Assembly (NCBI RefSeq): GCF_029203305.1
Contig: NC_089463.1
Coordinates: forward strand, 248,001-312,000
Direction: 5' to 3'
Length of the DNA: 64,000 nt
DNA from: Yamadazyma tenuis
Taxonomy: Eukaryota > Ascomycota > Pichiomycetes > Serinales > Debaryomycetaceae
In this document: in pieces, positions 18,448 to 28,768 of the stretch
Layout: each line of letters begins with the position of its first letter
How positions within the stretch are numbered: position 1 is the stretch's first letter
Program-made: the position numbers and the translations under genes
The notes under the pieces: generated by a model
Database searches by the model: none
Told to the model about the DNA's origin: nothing
What the model saw: the letters and a program-made list of their open reading frames with translations, nothing else

Positions 18448-20976
18448 ATGGCTGCCAAAAAAAGACAGAGAATCATCCTCGTATGCGACAACTGCCACCA
18501 CCGTAAGATCAAGTGTGATCGTAAGCTCCCGTGTGATAGCTGTAAAGCTCGGGGCATCTCTGCCTTGTGCCGGTACTCAGATCTTGAAAAGGAGCTTGTC
18601 AAACAGGGAAAATCCACCCACGAAGTGAAAAGCTCCGACGAACCCGCCTCCGAGCTCACGGTGTTACGGCACCGGGTCAAGGAGCTCGAGGCAATGATCG
18701 GAGTGGCCCTGCTCTCCAATTCAAACAGCTCCTTCAATACTCCCAGTGACTTCCAATCATCTCCATCCACCACAGAATACTCAGATACAAACGAAACCAC
18801 CGACTTCTTCATGATCCCGTTCGAAAACGGCTCGTGTGTACGGGTTAACCAGTCGTGTATCATCAGTTTCCCCATCTCCTTTCTCTCCATACTACGAAAA
18901 GACGCTGCCTACCTTTCGTTTTGGCACTACAACCGAAATCCCAGCCAGCAGGATAAATTCTTGAAGCACCAGGTCGAAGGAATGGGCCAGTTGCTCGACC
19001 ATCGGAACGAAGAACTCACCCAGACGGTTGACTCCCGGGCTCAGGAGTATTTTGGAGCTTCGTATATTCCCAAGTACGTCAAAAACAGCACGATCTCACT
19101 AGATGTGAAAATCGCCATCAACTTGTACATGGGCCAGTTTGGCCCCTTGATGTTCTATGATAACTATATTCCTCCTAACAGCTCGATTTACGTCAAGGCA
19201 ACTCATATTCTTCCTCCAAAACCCATAATCTTGGAGTACTTGACGGTTTGGTTTGAGAAAATGGAGCCTTACTTCCCCATATTCGAGAAGATTGCGTTCA
19301 CCGCCGTCATCTCCCGCTTGGTGTCTGACCGGGACAATGGTGACGTGCGGGTAAAGTTGTCCATTGAAAAGAAGCCGGACTTGGCCAACTTGGCGTCTCT
19401 TCTCTTCATCTTGAGACTCACTTACCTGTACGTTATGGTTGCCAATAACACCACCAACAGATACAAGAACCTCGAGAAATTCCCGGTGTACATTGATGCG
19501 GTACATATTGCCAAAGAGTGCTTGAAGGAGTTCAATATGTCGTTGAGGCCTAGTTTTGAAGCTCTCCAGGCGTATTCCGTGGCTAAGGTGTATAAGAGTT
19601 ATTCGCACGACGAAGGAGATGGTATAAGAGAAACAGACATGTACGTACGGACCTTGCTTTATGCAGCCTCGTCGTGTGGCTTGAACCGTGATCCCGACAT
19701 CTACCATCATGAAGACTTGACATGGATCGAGAGAAACCACCGGCGTAAGTTTTGGTTTTTTTTGCTCAGTCAGGAGTTCTTTGAGCTGGCTCTCTACGGA
19801 AGGAGGCTCTTTGAGTTGGACTATGCAGATGTGAAGCTCGAGGAAACAAACACACCGGGTGATGACTTCATCTACCATACTTTCTTGAAGATTTTACCCA
19901 TGAGAGGGCTTATGGTCAAGTTGATGAAGATGTTGATGAACATCAACGTGCCCACGAATGTCACTTTGTTTATCGACTTGTCCGAACAGCTTGCGGCTCT
20001 TGTTGACAATGCCTACGGCGACCTCAGCACCCAGTTCCACAACCAGGTGAACATGTTTGATAATCCAAAGAGCACCTGGGACACCTACCACTTGTTTGCC
20101 ATGAAGCTTCTCATGATGAAGTTGAACTACTGTCTCTACATCATCTTTGAGAAAAAGGGCGATATTTCCCAGCTGTTCAAGTTCTACAAGCGACTTCTGA
20201 TCATCACCTTTATTGAAAACACCCCGTTGATCTCAGTGGCTTTTGATAACGACAACAGGGTTGACCCCATGTTCTCTATCATCCTTGGCTCGCTGTTTCT
20301 TCGTCTCTGTTTCATCTATATTTTGAACTGTGCCACTTTCACCATCCACGTTAACCACACCATCAGGCTCTACGCGGGCACCGAAGACAAACCCAAGCAC
20401 CTTTTCGAATTGGTCAAAAACGTTCAGTATTTGTGGTGCTACATCTGTACCTACACCGGGTGCCTCTCCCGAAGAACTTTCACCGCCTGGAGAGCCATGA
20501 AGGCCTCTCTCTACGGAATGATCGAAACTGGCAGTTACCAGACGTTCGAGGATATCTGCTTGGGCAGAAAGGCCAGCTGGTCGTTCACATCGGCGCAAAT
20601 GCATGAGCTCTGTGAGATTCTCGAGGAGACTGTTGCGGTGGTGGCTGCTAAACCTTCGATGGTTCCGTTTGAGCTCTCAACACAGCTCTTGTGGCTTAAC
20701 GTGGTGCCGTTTGACAACTCCAAGAGTGTCGAAGAAAACATGGATATACAGCGGCTCCATGTCAACCAGATTGACAATACCTGGAACAACTGTGTGGCGT
20801 CGATGAAGGAGACAATTCCTGCCAGCTTCAAGAACGACGAGACATTGCAGACCACACAAATTGACAATTTGCTAAACACCGACGTGATGGACCCCAGTAT
20901 CGGCATTATGAGTGGTGTCGAGAATATGTTCTCTTTGGACGACTTGTTTGTCAACGATACTTTTTTCAGACTTTAA
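18448..20976 (+). CDS. Zn2Cys6 fungal transcription factor (tandem copy 1)
   Basis: An 842-residue regulator. The zinc cluster near residues 12-40 has the spacing Cx2Cx6Cx5Cx2Cx8C (CDNCHHRKIKCDRKLPC and on), followed by a linker and a short coiled coil (LTVLRHRVKELEAMIG). A long central region carries the fungal-specific middle-homology features, including SHDEGDGIRETDMYVRTLLY and a WIERNHRRKFWFFLL block. The C-terminal half ends with an acidic/aromatic tail (DLFVNDTFFRL). It is paralogous along its whole length to the next gene. Its third positions are clearly more G+C-rich than those of its copy. The target genes are unknown. Confidence 0.9.
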   Translation: MAAKKRQRIILVCDNCHHRKIKCDRKLPCDSCKARGISALCRYSDLEKELVKQGKSTHEVKSSDEPASELTVLRHRVKELEAMIGVALLSNSNSSFNTPSDFQSSPSTTEYSDTNETTDFFMIPFENGSCVRVNQSCIISFPISFLSILRKDAAYLSFWHYNRNPSQQDKFLKHQVEGMGQLLDHRNEELTQTVDSRAQEYFGASYIPKYVKNSTISLDVKIAINLYMGQFGPLMFYDNYIPPNSSIYVKATHILPPKPIILEYLTVWFEKMEPYFPIFEKIAFTAVISRLVSDRDNGDVRVKLSIEKKPDLANLASLLFILRLTYLYVMVANNTTNRYKNLEKFPVYIDAVHIAKECLKEFNMSLRPSFEALQAYSVAKVYKSYSHDEGDGIRETDMYVRTLLYAASSCGLNRDPDIYHHEDLTWIERNHRRKFWFFLLSQEFFELALYGRRLFELDYADVKLEETNTPGDDFIYHTFLKILPMRGLMVKLMKMLMNINVPTNVTLFIDLSEQLAALVDNAYGDLSTQFHNQVNMFDNPKSTWDTYHLFAMKLLMMKLNYCLYIIFEKKGDISQLFKFYKRLLIITFIENTPLISVAFDNDNRVDPMFSIILGSLFLRLCFIYILNCATFTIHVNHTIRLYAGTEDKPKHLFELVKNVQYLWCYICTYTGCLSRRTFTAWRAMKASLYGMIETGSYQTFEDICLGRKASWSFTSAQMHELCEILEETVAVVAAKPSMVPFELSTQLLWLNVVPFDNSKSVEENMDIQRLHVNQIDNTWNNCVASMKETIPASFKNDETLQTTQIDNLLNTDVMDPSIGIMSGVENMFSLDDLFVNDTFFRL

Positions 20977-21077
20977 TATTGTTCGTCTTTTGCAGCTAAT
21001 TTATTTATGACCTTTTGCAACAATCGCGCGCCCTCTCCTCTTGAACTAATTGTTACAAGTCCCTTATCATACACTAG

Positions 21078-23552
21078 ATGACCACAAAAAAAAGACTGAG
21101 ACTCGTGCTTGTGTGCGACGGTTGCCACGGTAGAAAGATCAAGTGTGACAGGCAGGTACCATGTAATAGCTGTAAAGCCCGCGGAATCGGAGAGTTGTGT
21201 CGCTACTCTGCAATCCAGACTGAGTTGGCCAAGCAGGGAAAAGTCGTCACAACAGATCCAACTGTGCTGGAGGTGGCCAAGTTGAGCAACAGGATCGAGG
21301 AGCTAGAAGCGATGGTTCTGGTTCTCGCAAGTCCTGGATCGAGCCTGCACTCACCTTCAGTGAAAAGTCTAAGTTATGGGGAGCCACCATCGCCTTCTGT
21401 GGATGATGACTACACAATCCCTAACTTCTTCTTTCCCTCTACGGACGACTCGATTATGCGAAAGAGTGCCATGTATATGGGAAATCACCTTTCGTTTTTT
21501 ATGGTACTCGCTAAAGATAATGCCCATAATGCCTTCTGGTATACCAATGGTGAAAAGTTTCACAAGAAAAAAATAGCTTTGTGCAAATTGGAAGGAGTAG
21601 GACAGCTCTTGGATAAGGATCCTGAGCACTACAAGACAGTGGAAAAAAAATGCCTGGTGTATTTCGGCGACAGCTATATTCCTAACAATGCCAAACCTTC
21701 GTTTGAAGTGAAAAAGGCCATAAATGCTTACCAAAGCCAGTTTGGCCGTGTGATGTTTTTTGATAACTATATCTCCGATTGCTCATTATACTTGAAAGCT
21801 TCGTACATTTTGCCATCCAGGGAGATTATATTTCGGTATATGGAGGTGTGGTTTCAGCGTTTGGGCCCATACTTTCCCATCGTCGAGCAAGTTGGATTTT
21901 CTAAAGCGGTTGGAAGGATTATCCTTGAAAGAGATAATAATAGCCCTGGGGTCCGATTGAATATTGAGGTAAAATCTGACTTGGCGGTTTTGAGTTGTCT
22001 CTTATACTTGTTGAGACTAACCTATTTGTATATGGTGTCCATTGGTCAAAAATCCACAAACATGGATCTCGCTGCATTCCCCATTTATGTGGATGTCATT
22101 TCCATAGCCAGAGAATGTTTGAAGGAGATTCCATTGCTGCAGGTACCTATAATAGAAGTTCTTGAAGCCCATACTTTTGCAAAGGTCCATAAAGAGTTTT
22201 CCCATGATGAAGGTGATGGGGTAAGAGAAGGTGACACCTATGTACGAATCCTTATTCCCTATGCAATTGCTTGTGGTTTGCACAGGGATCCGGGGGTGGA
22301 GACACCGTGGATGGACCAGAATCGAAGAAGAAAATTGTGGTTTTTTCTTGTTTCTCTAGAACTCTATGAAGTGGCTGTTTTTGGGCGTGAAATGACTTCC
22401 TTGACTTGTTCCAATGTGAATCTAGAAAAAGTCAACATTCCTGGAGACGATGGTTTCTACCATGCCTTTTCAAGGTCACTTTCACTAAGAGCCATACTTC
22501 AAAAGTTGACAGCTCTTGCTTCAGACTTGACTAAAGGTACTGGTGTAGACCAGTTTGCAAACTTGACGAGCCAATTTGAATCTGTCATTGAATCGAGCTA
22601 TGGACCATTCGTTTCCCGAGTCCTTCGTCAAGTTGAAATTCAAAACGACCCTAAAAGTGTATTGGAATTATATCACCTTTTCTCATTCAAAATCTGTTGT
22701 TTGAGGTTGAACTATGCCCTCTACCTCGTCTATGAAAAGAAGGGTGATGTACAGCTTCTGTACAAGTACTATAGTCGGGTAATGGAAATTTTCTTTGGAG
22801 AATTTTTTCCCCTGTTGGCAATTATCTTTGAAAACAAGGATCATATTGATCCAATGCTCTTCATGTTCACCAGAACCATATTTACCAGACTATTTATAGT
22901 CTTTCTTTTGTTCAGTGTTACCGCAATCATTCATATGAATCATACTATCAGGTACCAGGTGGATAAGGAGGGGGTGGAACCTCCAAAGTTTTATTACGAT
23001 ATCACCTCCAACATCCGTCGTTTATGGAGCTACGCTTGTAGCTTTTGTGGGTTTTATGCAAATAGGTTCTTCACTTACTGGACTATTGTGAAAATGTTGA
23101 TGTTAAGCATGGAGACCGTAGACATGTATTTGACGTTTCCTAGTCAATGTGAAGGTTATAGTGCTCGTTGGATGTTCACTGTGCCTCAAATGCAACATTT
23201 GGCTGAAACTATTGAAAACGCTACCGTCTCATGTAAACCTAAGTCTTGGCCAGCTCAGAAGGGTGCTAACTTCGAGTGGTTACAACTTATTCCATATGAT
23301 GATCGGAAATCTCTTCAAGAGAATCTTGAAACCCAAAGGCTCCATATCAACCAAATTGATGCTACTTGGAATGTATTTGGCAATGCGATCCAAGACCCAA
23401 TCCCAGACACCTTTAAAAATACTGATGCTTATTCAGACTCCCAAGTATCCTCTCTAATGGATCCTGATATGAACAGTTTGGATTTCTTCGGAGTTGGATT
23501 TCCTCTGAGCCTTAAAGAATTCGTGATGAGTGAGGACTACTTCCGTGTGTAA
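21078..23552 (+). CDS. Zn2Cys6 fungal transcription factor (tandem copy 2)
   Basis: An 824-residue paralog of the preceding gene in the same orientation, 101 bp downstream. The zinc cluster is CDGCHGRKIKCDRQVPC and on, with the same spacing. Shared blocks include FSHDEGDGVREGDTYVRI, WMDQNRRRKLWFFLVS, LETQRLHINQIDATWN and the FRV terminus. It is more A+T-rich at third positions than copy 1. The duplication is therefore old or the copies evolve under different expression pressure. It is convergent with FIG4, with 53 bp between stops. The regulated pathway is not deducible. Confidence 0.9.
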   Translation: MTTKKRLRLVLVCDGCHGRKIKCDRQVPCNSCKARGIGELCRYSAIQTELAKQGKVVTTDPTVLEVAKLSNRIEELEAMVLVLASPGSSLHSPSVKSLSYGEPPSPSVDDDYTIPNFFFPSTDDSIMRKSAMYMGNHLSFFMVLAKDNAHNAFWYTNGEKFHKKKIALCKLEGVGQLLDKDPEHYKTVEKKCLVYFGDSYIPNNAKPSFEVKKAINAYQSQFGRVMFFDNYISDCSLYLKASYILPSREIIFRYMEVWFQRLGPYFPIVEQVGFSKAVGRIILERDNNSPGVRLNIEVKSDLAVLSCLLYLLRLTYLYMVSIGQKSTNMDLAAFPIYVDVISIARECLKEIPLLQVPIIEVLEAHTFAKVHKEFSHDEGDGVREGDTYVRILIPYAIACGLHRDPGVETPWMDQNRRRKLWFFLVSLELYEVAVFGREMTSLTCSNVNLEKVNIPGDDGFYHAFSRSLSLRAILQKLTALASDLTKGTGVDQFANLTSQFESVIESSYGPFVSRVLRQVEIQNDPKSVLELYHLFSFKICCLRLNYALYLVYEKKGDVQLLYKYYSRVMEIFFGEFFPLLAIIFENKDHIDPMLFMFTRTIFTRLFIVFLLFSVTAIIHMNHTIRYQVDKEGVEPPKFYYDITSNIRRLWSYACSFCGFYANRFFTYWTIVKMLMLSMETVDMYLTFPSQCEGYSARWMFTVPQMQHLAETIENATVSCKPKSWPAQKGANFEWLQLIPYDDRKSLQENLETQRLHINQIDATWNVFGNAIQDPIPDTFKNTDAYSDSQVSSLMDPDMNSLDFFGVGFPLSLKEFVMSEDYFRV

Positions 23553-23605
23553 CCTTCTGAAAGTTACTAATTATTGTACATACCTTATTTAATATATGCA
23601 CTAGT

Positions 23606-26600
23606 CTATGTGAAGTAATCATCTTGTGCTAATTCCATTATGTGATTGTCAAGATATTTTGCGTTGATACTATAATCCGCCATCAGTGAGCTGAAAACAT
23701 CATAGAATCGTGAATAAATGTCAGACGAAAACTGATCATAGTCAGCCTCATCGAATACTGTTGTATACTTACGGTAGAGATCCATGTTGTAGCTGTCGAC
23801 GCTGGGGGCTTCCCTTGGCAGGTCAGGGATAGAATCCTGTAACGTGTATGAAGAAAACTTCAAATGCTTAGAGTACATCTCTCTGTCAGAGTCGCTGACC
23901 GTAGTTAAGCTTGAGTCTGAGCTTCCGTCTCCGGCATGATCATTATTTCGGGTATTGGGTGCAGAGGAAGAAAATTTGTATTCATCCTTTTTTGGATATC
24001 CATTCACTCTGGAGTAACCCAATTTTTCCATTCCTGAAGTAAGCAAGTTCTTGATCTTATTGGTATTGGTGATGTTGAGATAGTTGTAGCTCGAATTTGC
24101 ATCTAGTTTTGACATCTTTGTTTCCGACCCCACTGACTCGGAGTCCAGATCACTATCTTCATACTGTTCACTCTTCTTGGGAAATTCGTTGAGCAGTGGC
24201 TTGGATTTGACAGGACTCGAAGGTTCATACCCGTTGTCTTCTCGTTTGATTAATTGTTTTCGTGACTCAAATGGGGAATAATCGAAGTTCTTCTTATTCG
24301 ACACATTAGATGGAAAGTATCTCAAGTTTGAGTTCATATTGAACATGAATAAGTCAGTGAAACTCTGGTACTTCCTTGGTACGTAGCACTCATTGAACCA
24401 ATTATCGTTGAATTCGGGATATGGCTTCAACCTTTCAAATATGAAGGGAGTAAACTGTTCTAAGATTCTGGATGTGGGGATATCCTTTGTGAGATCATAC
24501 CTTTCCTTTGAAAGGTAATGACTGTTATACCAATGAATATAACTTATCTTTCTTCTCACATCAGTGTTGGACATATTGTTGTGCAAGTAAAAATCATTTT
24601 GCAATTCCCACAATTTGGGTTTCTTAGGATCGTAGATATAGTTACCTAGAAAGAGATTTATGGCTTCCTGCCTAATCAGATCCATAAACGAATTTGAGTA
24701 GATTCTCTTGACACTGTTCAACATATCTCTTGTATGAGAAGACCACTGGTTTATTCTTCTATAGGAATCCATGGTGTTAACTAAATTAGAGCCACCATAT
24801 TGAATAGCAATTGTATCACCATGATCATGAAATATTTCTGTCAAGATGTTAATCAAATCCGAGTCATACGCTAACGAAGTTGGCTCAGAGATCAACCCCA
24901 AACTGGCCAACTGATGAGACAATACTTCTTTACAGATAATAAATTGAGCAGCGTTTGTTCGATCCAAGCAATCAATGCAATTGGTCCGAATTATCCCATT
25001 CTGAAGCTTGGTGCCTTCAAGGTCTATACCGTTATGGAAGAAGCCAATTTGTAATATTGACTTCTCTGCTATAGTTTGCAATGGACCAATAACGTCAAGG
25101 TTCTTCTTTGAATGTTTGGACATGTCGAAGGAGTTGAACTGTAGTTTATGCTCTTCTGGGAGTGATTGGTTTAAGTAGTTGATGCAATCGATAAAGTACT
25201 TGTTCAACTTCAGCTCTCTTGGAGTTTTCTCCTTGGTTTTGATCAAGTTTAAGATTATGACAGGCAGGCCGTACCTCTCGAATAAGTTATTGAAATGGAG
25301 GGCCGAACTCAGGTGAAATGGATCAGATAAATTAATCTCAATTGGTGGTTTTGGCAACCTATTCAAGTCTTGGGTCCAATATAATGGAATGGATCCACGA
25401 TGCTGGACAAAACTTGTAAATCGTGGGTTATTATAGAACCCATATTTAGGATCATGGAAGGAGGAAATTAGCATATCCGTGACGATCTGTTCAGTTTCAA
25501 TTTCGTTGGCAACATTTCCTTCGTGGTTAACACCTCTTTTCAAAAACCTGGCTCCTGCAAAGTGTTGGGACCGCCGAGCAATGATGGTAATATAAATTTT
25601 CTTTCCATATATCGACACATTTGCCTGGTCAATGAACCCATGTATTATTGGCTGAAACCATTCGTAAGTGGCTACGTCTTCATTCTGTTGAATAGGACTT
25701 AAAAGCATCTTATTCCACACAAACCGATCATTCTTTTGAAAACTGTCAAACTCATTTACAAACAGCAGCTTATTATGAGGTATTTCTCCTTTGGCCCTCT
25801 GATAATAGCTTGCCAATTTTTTGTTCCGGACAAAGTTGGTCTGCAATGTGTTGGTTATATCATACGAATAAGAAAAGTAAAATGTCTTACCAAGGTCAAG
25901 ATACTTGAATATGGACAAAAGCTTCTCCTCGTCAGTATACTTATTAGGTCTCCTGTAATTGAGATCTAAAGGTACCGATTTTGTCTCGTCAATATGGTAG
26001 ATGAAATGTCCCCCAATAACCGCTACTTGGCTGCACTTAGTGATGAGAGAAAGGTAGTACCCTTTGGTAAACTTAATTAACCCCAAAAGCCCATATCCCT
26101 GGGCAATCTTGTGGATACCACCTTCGATGGTCTCGTTCAACCCGTTGATGAGATCTACCATGTCTTTACGAGTGTAGAAATAACTCTTGTCTTCAATGAT
26201 GGTCAAGTTGGTATCGTCATTGGGGTCCTTATTTATCTCCAAGATTCTGAACAAGCTTTCTTTAGCATTGGACCCAACGATATACATCGTCGCCAATGAG
26301 TTGTAGATGGTGAATCTCTGAAGAATAATACGTCTGTTGTTGAACTCAGGAATCGAATCTGAAGTGTCGCTCCCGTCGCCTTCAGAATCCGAGAAACCAT
26401 TTTCACTACCTTCGTCACTCTCTGTTGGTTCCTGAGCCTCTGAAGATTGTGGTTCTGGTTCTTCTTCAAGCTCTTTATGTGGTTCCTCCTTGTCACTATC
26501 ATTAACCGATCTCTTAGGTTCTTTGGTGACACCGCTGGTGTAGTTTTGCACTTCACTATCATCATAGGCATGAGACTCGTAAACTGTCATCAATGGCTTT

Positions 26601-26644
26601 CGAATGCTTGACTGTGACAGCCTGAGAACATCCTTCCCGCTCAT
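23606..26644 (-). CDS. FIG4: phosphatidylinositol 3,5-bisphosphate 5-phosphatase
   Basis: Fig4 works with Vac14 and Fab1 on the vacuole membrane to balance PI(3,5)P2. The 1012-residue protein has an acidic Ser/Glu-rich N-terminus and then the Sac domain, beginning with RFTIYNSLATMYIVGSN and containing GVNHEGNVANEIETEQIV. The catalytic CX5R motif is in NCIDCLDRTNAAQF near residue 557. The Fig4-specific WYNSHYL segment follows. The C-terminal region is Ser-rich and probably disordered. The length is slightly above the S. cerevisiae protein. Confidence 0.95.
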   Translation of the reverse strand: MSGKDVLRLSQSSIRKPLMTVYESHAYDDSEVQNYTSGVTKEPKRSVNDSDKEEPHKELEEEPEPQSSEAQEPTESDEGSENGFSDSEGDGSDTSDSIPEFNNRRIILQRFTIYNSLATMYIVGSNAKESLFRILEINKDPNDDTNLTIIEDKSYFYTRKDMVDLINGLNETIEGGIHKIAQGYGLLGLIKFTKGYYLSLITKCSQVAVIGGHFIYHIDETKSVPLDLNYRRPNKYTDEEKLLSIFKYLDLGKTFYFSYSYDITNTLQTNFVRNKKLASYYQRAKGEIPHNKLLFVNEFDSFQKNDRFVWNKMLLSPIQQNEDVATYEWFQPIIHGFIDQANVSIYGKKIYITIIARRSQHFAGARFLKRGVNHEGNVANEIETEQIVTDMLISSFHDPKYGFYNNPRFTSFVQHRGSIPLYWTQDLNRLPKPPIEINLSDPFHLSSALHFNNLFERYGLPVIILNLIKTKEKTPRELKLNKYFIDCINYLNQSLPEEHKLQFNSFDMSKHSKKNLDVIGPLQTIAEKSILQIGFFHNGIDLEGTKLQNGIIRTNCIDCLDRTNAAQFIICKEVLSHQLASLGLISEPTSLAYDSDLINILTEIFHDHGDTIAIQYGGSNLVNTMDSYRRINQWSSHTRDMLNSVKRIYSNSFMDLIRQEAINLFLGNYIYDPKKPKLWELQNDFYLHNNMSNTDVRRKISYIHWYNSHYLSKERYDLTKDIPTSRILEQFTPFIFERLKPYPEFNDNWFNECYVPRKYQSFTDLFMFNMNSNLRYFPSNVSNKKNFDYSPFESRKQLIKREDNGYEPSSPVKSKPLLNEFPKKSEQYEDSDLDSESVGSETKMSKLDANSSYNYLNITNTNKIKNLLTSGMEKLGYSRVNGYPKKDEYKFSSSAPNTRNNDHAGDGSSDSSLTTVSDSDREMYSKHLKFSSYTLQDSIPDLPREAPSVDSYNMDLYRKYTTVFDEADYDQFSSDIYSRFYDVFSSLMADYSINAKYLDNHIMELAQDDYFT

Positions 26645-26723
26645 TGCAATGTTTACTACAAATCGATAAGATCAAGTCGCGCCTAAATTTTGTCGATGTT
26701 GCTGCAAATACACTATACAGATG

Positions 26724-28088
26724 CTAGAGCTCACTCAAAGTAGGAATTTTCCACTTGAGCCCATGTAGGTCATAAATACAGGCCCGGTTTGTATCAGGGG
26801 CTACGAGCGAAAAGGTCAGTTGGGAATGAGAGTAGGAATCATAGGTGTTGGTTGAGTTAAAGTTCTGGTTCTCACCTTTTTTCCAGTCGAGCTCAAAGTC
26901 CCCATATCGATTTACGAACTGACGTCTTTGATAAATAGTGTTGAACTTGAAGTACCGGCGGATGAACGCTTTGTTGAAGTAGAAGTCGGCATATCGCATC
27001 AACTGCTTGTCACTGATGGCCTTGGGATCCTTCAAATCGGTGAGAGAATCAACCTGGCCAGCCTTTCGGTTGTGCAATGAGTCAGTAACAAACTTATCGT
27101 CATAAGAATCCAAAATTTCAAAAGGGTCACCAGTACCGTAGTCTTTTAATGCTATTTGGTAGCTGAGATTATCCAGGTTCCCGTTTTGGATATAGTTCAA
27201 AGCTTTATAGAAGTTTTTGAGGGGAATATTGATAAAGTATCGGTAGTCGGTTTCTCTCACTGTATAGTACAACAAATCAAATTGGTTGAAAAGTACCGTT
27301 GGTTGGGCAAGATCAATAAAGAAGATCCGAAATCCTGACTTCAAGTATAGCCCAATTTCTTCCATGGTAAGTTCGACTTTATAGAGTTTGGGATGATGTG
27401 ACTTGTTGAAACTATCGTGGTTTGTTCGAGATGAAGGAATTGAAAACTCCCCCAATCGCAAGAGACAAAACTGTTTTTTAGGTAAAATATCATTGATGTT
27501 GGTGGGAGGATAGAACGTTTCGGTGACAATATCCCCCCGGTCGTTCTCGTATCGGATTTCAAACTTGGTGGTTCCTAAGCCATTTCCGTGTTTCACCACT
27601 AATCCGATATTCAAATTGTAGTCTCCAGGAGCCAACCACATTGTTTTAGTGTATGACAATAAATATGTGCGGTTGATCTCCACAAAGTGGTTGTAGATGT
27701 AGTTGGTTGGTTCATCGATCTTATAGTCTCCGTACTCGGCAAAGAGTCGTTTATTTCTGAGAATCGAATAAACGTATCTCCACGAATCCTTGATGTAAAT
27801 TGTATTTAGCGGATTCTCTTCGTCCACATAAAATGGAAGGCTCAATCGGGAGGAAATTACAGACCGGGATTCTCGCCGAAACAGGTCTAATGTCTTAATG
27901 TACGTTCGAAGCCATGGAAGCACTTTGATGAGCACTGGAACGATATCCTCTCCAAAGGTAGAGATGATTCTTTCGTAGAACAAGTCGTTATAAAGAATGT
28001 AGAAATGAGAGTTGACCATTTTCAAGGAGCTAGATGGCTCAAGCTTCAAGAGCCGGACTTGTATCTCTGTCGGCAACTTCTCTAACAT
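26724..28088 (-). CDS. F-box-like protein of unknown substrate
   Basis: A 454-residue protein. The N-terminus reads as an F-box (LPTEIQVRLLKLEPSSSLKM and VNSHFYILYNDLFYERI), which would bind Skp1 in an SCF ubiquitin ligase. The rest has several beta-rich stretches (TMWLAPGDYNLNIGLVV, TKFEIRYENDRGDIV) and no WD or leucine-rich repeats. I do not recognise a specific S. cerevisiae F-box ortholog. It lies immediately upstream of FIG4 on the same strand with 79 bp between them. About 680 bp of promoter separates it from SBA1. Confidence 0.6.
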   Translation of the reverse strand: MLEKLPTEIQVRLLKLEPSSSLKMVNSHFYILYNDLFYERIISTFGEDIVPVLIKVLPWLRTYIKTLDLFRRESRSVISSRLSLPFYVDEENPLNTIYIKDSWRYVYSILRNKRLFAEYGDYKIDEPTNYIYNHFVEINRTYLLSYTKTMWLAPGDYNLNIGLVVKHGNGLGTTKFEIRYENDRGDIVTETFYPPTNINDILPKKQFCLLRLGEFSIPSSRTNHDSFNKSHHPKLYKVELTMEEIGLYLKSGFRIFFIDLAQPTVLFNQFDLLYYTVRETDYRYFINIPLKNFYKALNYIQNGNLDNLSYQIALKDYGTGDPFEILDSYDDKFVTDSLHNRKAGQVDSLTDLKDPKAISDKQLMRYADFYFNKAFIRRYFKFNTIYQRRQFVNRYGDFELDWKKGENQNFNSTNTYDSYSHSQLTFSLVAPDTNRACIYDLHGLKWKIPTLSEL

Positions 28089-28768
28089 CTGGCTGGTGGT
28101 TTCATTAAGTTAACAACTGTGTGTTGCTGTTTGTCAGAAATCCTATGATCGCATTTGGTGCGCAGGTTCTGGAGATAAGGAAGTTGAAAGTAAATGTTCG
28201 TAGAACATTGAATGTTTCATGTATCGGGGTTTAAGGGTGCTTGAGAGGTTTAATAGTAGAGTATTCGGTGTGATAAGTTATTTAGGCGTTTTTTTTGACA
28301 AAGAATAGCTCTTAAATACTATTGTTGTGTGCTTAGCAGAAGTTTATGGGTGGTGATTACATCAAATTGAGGTGATTCAAACCCAAATTTGACCTTCAAG
28401 TAGCCTCAACTATTCTCCATCTGAAGATACAACTTTCATCTAATTCTAAACCAGAAACCTCCTACTGCTTTCTACCCCATATTTAGAGTTTGCAGCCAAA
28501 CGCACTAGACCTGAAAAAATATTTTCATGAGCACACCCCAAAACAATCTCGAGTATATCCTGCTCAATTTCCTCTCACAAACAACCCCAGCGGACAGGTT
28601 GACCATTTAGGGCCCTCCTTGTCATTGTCCCAGGCATTGGCTCCCTTACCTCGAGAACTTGTCTCCTAGTGCCCATATTTGCTGAATCGAAGCTTCTCGA
28701 ATTCGCTCACCAGTGCGCACATAAAATCGACGTCGCGACAAATTAATCCTTCTACTTTTTTATTTAAC
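28089..28768. other. divergent intergenic region, F-box gene to SBA1
   Basis: Besides the heat-shock element near its right end I see only T-rich and pyrimidine-rich sequence. The stretch 28679-28768 is open in the SBA1 frame, but its Met at 28679 is not the family start. Confidence 0.5.
28689..28701 (+). promoter_or_regulatory. heat-shock element upstream of SBA1
   Basis: GAAgcTTCtcGAA is a perfect three-unit alternating nGAAn array, 67 bp before the SBA1 ATG. Hsf1 trimers bind this pattern. SBA1 encodes an Hsp90 co-chaperone, a class commonly controlled by Hsf1. Confidence 0.75.

Noticed and set aside
18411..18470. TACTAAC just before the first Zn2Cys6 gene, suggesting an intron
   Set aside because: The next AG would remove codons (KKRQR) that match the paralog's start, and no matching donor joins an upstream coding exon.
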